DNA of 6,808 bases from a bacterium (GTDB lineage: Bacteria > ARS69): positions 1 through 6,808 of the forward strand of contig JALGZR010000165.1 in assembly GCA_025774805.1 (NCBI GenBank), given 5' to 3'. Position numbers and translations under genes: made by a program. Below the pieces are notes generated by a model that saw only the letters and a program-made list of their open reading frames with translations, searched no databases and was not told where the DNA came from. Below are positions 1 through 6,300 of the stretch, piece after piece. The stretch's first letter is position 1. Each line of letters starts with the position of its first letter.

Positions 1-1
1 T

Positions 2-361
2 GTGCCCAGACCCCCGGCTCTCCAGCCGGAGATGGCGGGCCTGGTCAACGAGTGGCGCAACCGGACGGTCGAGACGCTCGGCCAGGTCGCACCCGACGAC
101 CCGAAGACGGACGCGCTCATGGCGACGGTCGACGCGCTGGCCGATTGGGCGGTGCTGGCGCCCGAGAACGATCCGATGCTGCCGCAGTTCGTGGCGGTCC
201 TCCAGAGCCCCGAGATGCTCCAGACCATGGCCCAGCGCCCCTTCGAGGTCGTGGAGGAGCTGGCGGCCATGGTCTCTGCCGGCGAGAGCTTCGAGAGCCT
301 GGTGGAGCGTCTGACGCTGCGCTTCCAGCCCGAGCTCGCCCAGCAGGTCGCGGACCAGGAG
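2..361 (+). other. N-terminal helical region of the polyvalent protein, unassigned
   Basis: Residues 1-120 are rich in Ala, Leu, Glu and Met and read as several amphipathic helices, with no signal peptide or membrane segment. I do not recognise a family. The codons end almost only in G or C, like the C-terminal half. The region may be an N-terminal remnant of a longer protein if the gene begins upstream, or a leader needed for packaging or assembly; neither is shown by the sequence. Confidence 0.5.
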
Positions 362-3300
362 CGCGCGGAGGCGGAGGCGCCGGAGCCGGCCGAACCAGGA
401 GAAACTCCGGAGCCACTTGGGGAACTTGAGGCCCGCGTGCGGGCCATGATCGGCGATGAGGCACTCGCCGGCATCCGTCAGGAGAATCGAACAGATGAGG
501 CGTACCGGGCTGTCCTGGTTGAGCTGGAGCAGAAGCTCGCCGAGATCGAAGCCCCGCTCTCAGTTGAAGTTCCCGAGGGCAATGAGTTTGAAGTCTTCCA
601 CGGGCGGGGCAGAGGCGAGAAGGCTGAGGTTTACGCCGAGGGTGTTGAGGGGCCGATCCTTGGTCCTGGGAAGTACTACGCATTCTCCGAGCGTGAGGCG
701 CAGGCCTACGGTCCAGAGGTCACACGGGAGACCGTCACGGTTGAAAACCCGCTCAGAATCACGAGCGACCAGGAGTTGCTGAAGATCGTCGGGCGCGACC
801 TAGACATCCTGTCGATCGAGGGCCAGGGCGAGGCAGGCCGCCAACTGCGGGCCTACGCCGAGAAGCACGGGCACGACGCCATCGTCATCGAGGCTCCATG
901 GGGCCGCGATATGAACGCTGCGGGAGAGTCGCACAAGAGGATCCGGTCGATGTTCGGTGGGAGCCAGCTTGTCGTGCTCCGGGAGGCCGGCGAAGAGGAG
1001 GCGCCCACACTTCAGCAGCGGCTAGAGGAGTACCGGGAAGCCACGGCCAAGATGACCCGCAAGGAGCTGGAGAAGGAAGCGAAGTCGCTGGGACTCGGCG
1101 GGCTGTCCAAGCACACGAAGAACACGCTGCGCGAGCTGGTCATCCGCACGGCGGAGATCCGGGCGAGGCAGGTTGAGGAGGCCCGCGAGAAGGCGGAGAA
1201 GGCCCCTGCGCTCCTTGACGCGCTCGACAAGCTCTCCGACGAGGAGATCCTGGCGAAGGGCCTAAAGTATCTCAGGGACACCTTTGACGACATCGACGCC
1301 TTCTCTGGCGAGGAGGAGGCCTTCGACGAGGACCTAGGCCGGCGGATGCTCGCGATGCGCGACCGGCTCGACCGCCTCGAAGAGAAGGCCGAAGGCGTCG
1401 GCGAGGAGCCCCCAAAGGACGTACCAAAGGAGCCAGAGAAAGGCGCAGCTAAGGTACGGGAGGAGGAGATCCTCAAGGAGGCCAGCGTCAAGAAGCTGGG
1501 CTACAGCGTTCTACCTTGGCGAATCGTCACATCCGAGGGCAAGGAGTTGTCGAGCCCGTCCGGGGAACCCCTGGGTTGGAGGTTGAAGAGGGAGGCGACA
1601 GCAGCCCTTGAGCGCATGCGGGCCGGAGACCGAAGTGACATCGAGGAGGCTGAGGAACGCCACGCGGCGGCTGTGGCCCGCAGCAAGGAGATCCACGAGC
1701 CGAAGTACAAGAAGGCGGAGGCGCCCCCGGAGATCCCCGCGTTCGAGCCGACCGAGCCGCTTCCTGGCAGCCAGGAGTTCCGGAAGCTCGAGCAGCGGCG
1801 CGAGCAGCTGAGTACCGAGATTTCCGGCTGGCGGGAGAAGCTCGAGAAGAAGAAGGCCAGCCTCCGGCGGAGCAGGAAGCCGCAGACCCTTGCGGATCTC
1901 CGGCGGAACATCGCGGCCATCGAGAAGCAGATGGAGCCGCTCGAGAAGGAACAGGCCAAGATCCGCGAGCGGATCTCCAAGGCCTACACGGAGCAACGCG
2001 CGACAGACGAGCACCCCATCAACCGGATTCGGGCGCTCGTCGAGCTCGGCCGGATGTCCTTCGAGGACGCGATCAAGGTCTCCGAGGGGTGGCTCCGCGA
2101 GCACCTGGCCGGGGAAGGTCTCTCGCCCCAGGACGCCGCGATCTTCGCCTCGAAGCTCGCGCAACCACTGGTCTCTCTCACCGGGACCACGGACGAAGAT
2201 CAGATCGCACGATGGGTCAAGAGCACCGCCCTGGAACTCGCAGCCCGTGAGATCACGGAACCGCTGCATGCAGTCCCGCGCGAACTCTTCAAGACGCCGG
2301 AAGTCGGCGGGAAAGTCGACAAGATCAAGGCCCTTAGCCGACGCGACGACCTATCGCTCGGCGAGTTGCTCGACCAGGCGATCGCCCTCGGGGAGGAGAT
2401 CAACGCGTACCTCGCCAAGGAGCGGAGGCTCGTCAAGGCCGAGGAGAAGCGCCAAGAGGAGCTGGAGGCCAGCGCCGCCAAGCGGGCGCGTGAGCTGGAA
2501 GAGGAGATCGCGAAGGGCGGGCACCTTATCACGTCCGCGTCACGGACCCTCCGTGATGCCCTAGTCCGCTTGGTCGAACAGCGCGACGCGCGCTACCTGG
2601 AGGAGTGGCAGGCCGAGGGCGGCTTTGCTCCCATGCTGTCGAAGCCCCAGGAGAAGGCCATGGTCAAGGCCGGCTACCTGAAGGCCGGCGAGAGGGGCCT
2701 CGCGCTGACGCCCGAGGGGCTGGAGGCCTCGAAGAAGATCCGCGAGGTCCTCGACCTGCTCCAGCACGAGTCGATCGAGTTCCGGCAGCCGGTCAAGCCC
2801 AAGGGGCTCGCAGACCCGGCCAAGGTCCGTTCCGACGTCGAGATCGGGGGCAAGCTCGAGAAGGTCGCCAACGCCTTCACGGCCCGGGAGGCGACCCGCT
2901 ACGCGATGAACGCCCCGTACTGGGCCGAGGGGGAGGTCGTCGGCACGGACGGGCGGACGCTCATCGTCATCCCCACCAAGCACTCCCGCGACCCGGGCGT
3001 CTACGTCGCCGGCACCGGGGAGAAGATCGAGGCTGTCTACCCGGACTACCGCGCGGTCCTCCACCACACCAACCAGATCGGTGTGCTCACGTCCGCCGCG
3101 ATCTACGAGGCCGGCGTCCGGCCGCCTGACCTCAAGCCCGAGGAGAAGACCTCCCTGGTGAAGATCGGGGACAACTTCTTCGACGCGGGCCTGATCGAGC
3201 GGGCAGGCCGCGCCCTGCTGGACCTGGGGATCCAGGCTGTCCATGCCTACCAGAAGGACTCGAACTCGCCGCTCGAGCTCTACGAGGCCGGCGCCACGAA

Positions 3301-6300
3301 ATCGGTCAAGATCGCGGTCATGGGCCTGACGCCCGGCGCGGGCGCTGGGTTGCTGTATTCGACGCTCCCGATTTCCGAGACAGTCCCGAAGAAGGCCCGC
3401 CGGAAGAAGAAGAAGGCGCCGGAGGGCATGCCGGGCGAGGCTCCCCCTGGCGGCCCAGGGGCCATCGGGACGCCCTCGATCTTCCGTGGGCTCCCCGCCG
3501 GCGAGAGGAAGGCCCCGGGCAGGGTCACGAAGGACGACATCTGGGAGCGGCTGACGGAGCTCTCAGGGGCCACGATCCGGCAGGGCCGCGCCCGGTTCAA
3601 GGCCGGCACGGTCGGCTGGTACCGCGACTGGAACCACGTCATCCGCATGAGGGAGTCCCGGCCGCTGGCGGTCATGGCCCACGAGAAGCTCCTCGGCAAG
3701 GAGCGCGCGACGGGGGCCGACCTGCCTCCGGCCGTGCGCTCGGAGCTGAGCGATCTCGGGTTCACCCTCTACGGCGACGAGGAGCCCGCCAACGGCTACG
3801 TGGCCGAGGGCTTCGCGGAGTTCGTGGCCCGCTACCTGATGGCGTCCTGGTGGAACGGCGAGGACATGGCGACCGTCACGCCGGCCACCTACCGCTGGTT
3901 CTTCGATACCGTGCTGGCCGGGCACCCGACCGAGGCCGGCTTCCATCAGGTGAGGGGGATGTACGACCTCTTCTACCTCCAGGGGTCGCTGGGGCGTGTC
4001 GACGCCTCCATCGCCTGGGACGACGAGACGGCCTCGCTGGCGCGGTTCCTCGGGGCCCTGCGCAACGCCGGCCACCGGCTCCGGAAGGCGGGCGAGGACG
4101 ACCTCCAGGACTGGATGATGGTCGACCGCGCGCGCGCCGAGCAGCTGGGGCGCTCGCTCGAGTTCCACGAGTCCCTCCACGCCCAGGCCCTCAGCCTCCA
4201 GGCCACGGCCGAGTCCATCGCCAAGAGCTTCCTGCTCGATCACACCGTCAACCTGAAGGGCGAGATCACCGGGAAGTCCCTCAAGGAGGCCCTGAAGCCG
4301 ATCGGGGACCGGGAGCGCGAGTGGTGGGTCTTCATGAAGGCCCTGCGCGACCTCACGCTCGTCCAGACCGTGCAGAACGACCGGGCCGAGTACGCCGAGA
4401 GGATCGCCGAGAGCAACGAGCGCGAGCGGCAGATGGCCGCCACGGATCCGGACTACGAGGCCAAGATCATCCGCGAACCGACGGATGAGGAGCTCGTCCG
4501 GAAGTTCCCGGAGATTGATACCGGCATCAGCCACGGCGACGCCCGCTGGGTCGTGGAGCAGCTCGACAACGCGACCTTCCGCGAGGCGGCGATCGAGTAC
4601 ACGGCCTTCATGGACCGGGTGCTCGACTTCCTCGTGGACTCCGGCGTCATGACGATGCGGGCCAAGGAGCGCCTCCGGGAGCGCCACCCGATCTACCTGC
4701 CCCTCAACCGGGTCTTCGACGACGCGGAGCGCGTCTGGGTCCGGAAGGCCCGCAAGCGGGGCGGCCTGGGCGGACGGCCGATCAAGAAGATTTCCGGCTC
4801 GACGCGGCTCAGCCGCGACCCCCTGACCCTCACGATCCAGCAGGTCCACAACTCGCTGAATGCCGCCCAGAAGGCGCGATTCGCCCGGGAGATCGTCAAG
4901 GTCGCCGAGAAGGAGGACATGGGCTGGCTGGCCGAGAAGGTCACGAAGCCGATGCGCCTCATCGAGGCCCGGCTCTCGGCCTTCAAGGAGCAGCTGGAGG
5001 CGGCCGGGCTCGAGATGGACGGGACGGACCTGGACTACGTGCTCAGCCTTTGGACGAACACGCATTCCGAGTTCGCGGGCCGCCCGATCGTGGCGATCGT
5101 CCGCAGGGGGGAAACCGAGTACTGGGAGATCAAGGACCCGGACCTCTACACGACCCTGATGGAGCTCGACAAGAACGTCAGCGCCGTCGGCATTCGGCTC
5201 CTGGCGGTTCCCGGAACGCTCGTCCGGATGGGCGCCGTCCAGCTCTCGCTGCCGTTCGCGATCAAGAACGCCCTGATGCGCGACCCGGCGCTGGCCCCCG
5301 TGTTCTCGAGCACCTTCTTCCCGGGAGTCGGGGGCTTCTACGAGGCGCTGGTCTCCGCTCTGGCGGACGCCAGGAACGCGCCCGTCGTCAAGGGGATCAT
5401 CGACCGGATCCCGGCGAAGCTCCGGAAGTTCGGCGCCAAGGTCGGCAAGCGAGCCGAAACGGCCGCTCAGATGAGGGCCGCCGGCGGGGAGTTCGTCACC
5501 TTCGCCCAGCAGGTCCGCGTCGGCACCACGCGGGTCTGGCGGGAGCGGCTCTCCCCCGTGAGCCACAAGGAGCGGCTCCTCGAGATCGGCCGGAACCCGC
5601 TCCTGGCCGTGGCCCGCCTGCCCGGCGTCCTCTGGAAGGGCGTGGCGATCATGCAGGAAGCCATCGGGCGCACCGAGCTCTGGGTCCGCAACCCGGAGTT
5701 CGAGGCCCGCCTGGCGGAGGGCAAGGAGAAGTACGGCGACACGGAGATGGCCGTCCGGTACGCCCTCTACCACGCCAAGGACGTGATGAACAACTACTCC
5801 AGGGCCGGCGTCATTGCCCGGTCGCTGGGGCCGATGTACCCCTTCTTCACCGCCCGGATCGCCGGCGCCAGCAAGGAGCTGAGGGTCTTCGCCCTGTTGC
5901 GAGACATCGGCGGCAAGAGAACGAGGCGCTGGCCGGCGGCGGTCATGCGCGCGATCGCCGGCCTGACGCTGCCGAGCCTGATGCTCTGGTGGCTGTTCAA
6001 GGACGAGGAGTGGTACCAGGAGATCGAGGAGTGGATGCGCCGGGGGTTCTGGGTCTTCTCGTTCGACGGCGGGGAGACCATCTGGAAGATCCCCAAGCCC
6101 TGGACGCTGGCCGAGGTCTTCTCCAACAAGCTCGAGATGCTTCTGCTGGAGCAGGAAGAGAGCCTCCTCGGGGAGGCCGGCGAGATCGCCCGGCAGCTCT
6201 CGCCCGTCTCCAACATCATGGGCACCATTCCGATCCTGCTTCGGCCGGCGGTGGAGGCGGCCACCTACACGCGCGGCTTCGGCTCGGAGTCCTTCTTCTC

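Noticed and set aside
117-683. A 188-codon minus-strand frame
   Set aside because: Pro/Arg/Ala/Ser-rich translation opposite the N-terminal and ART regions; no domain and no start context. It is a shadow of the main gene.
1890-2564. A 224-codon + strand frame overlapping the main gene
   Set aside because: It is extremely rich in Arg, Ser and Pro, as expected of an out-of-frame reading of GC-rich codons, and no family is recognisable.
1511-3244. Several open frames of 68-252 codons on the minus strand
   Set aside because: Leu/Arg/Asp-rich and repetitive, opposite the main frame, with no motif; explained by high GC.
3386-3415. A basic run PKKARRKKKK considered as a nuclear localisation signal
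   Set aside because: The protein context is bacterial or phage; a Lys/Arg linker for DNA contact is simpler.
3428-3461. A GC-rich inverted-repeat-like stretch considered as a terminator or hairpin
   Set aside because: It lies inside the reading frame in a Gly/Pro-rich linker, without a following T run.
3563-5773. A 736-codon open frame on the minus strand
   Set aside because: It lies wholly antisense to the well-supported gene. Its translation is low-complexity (Leu, Gly, Asp, Arg, His, Val) without any recognisable domain, as expected when a GC-rich gene with G/C-ending codons is read on the opposite strand.
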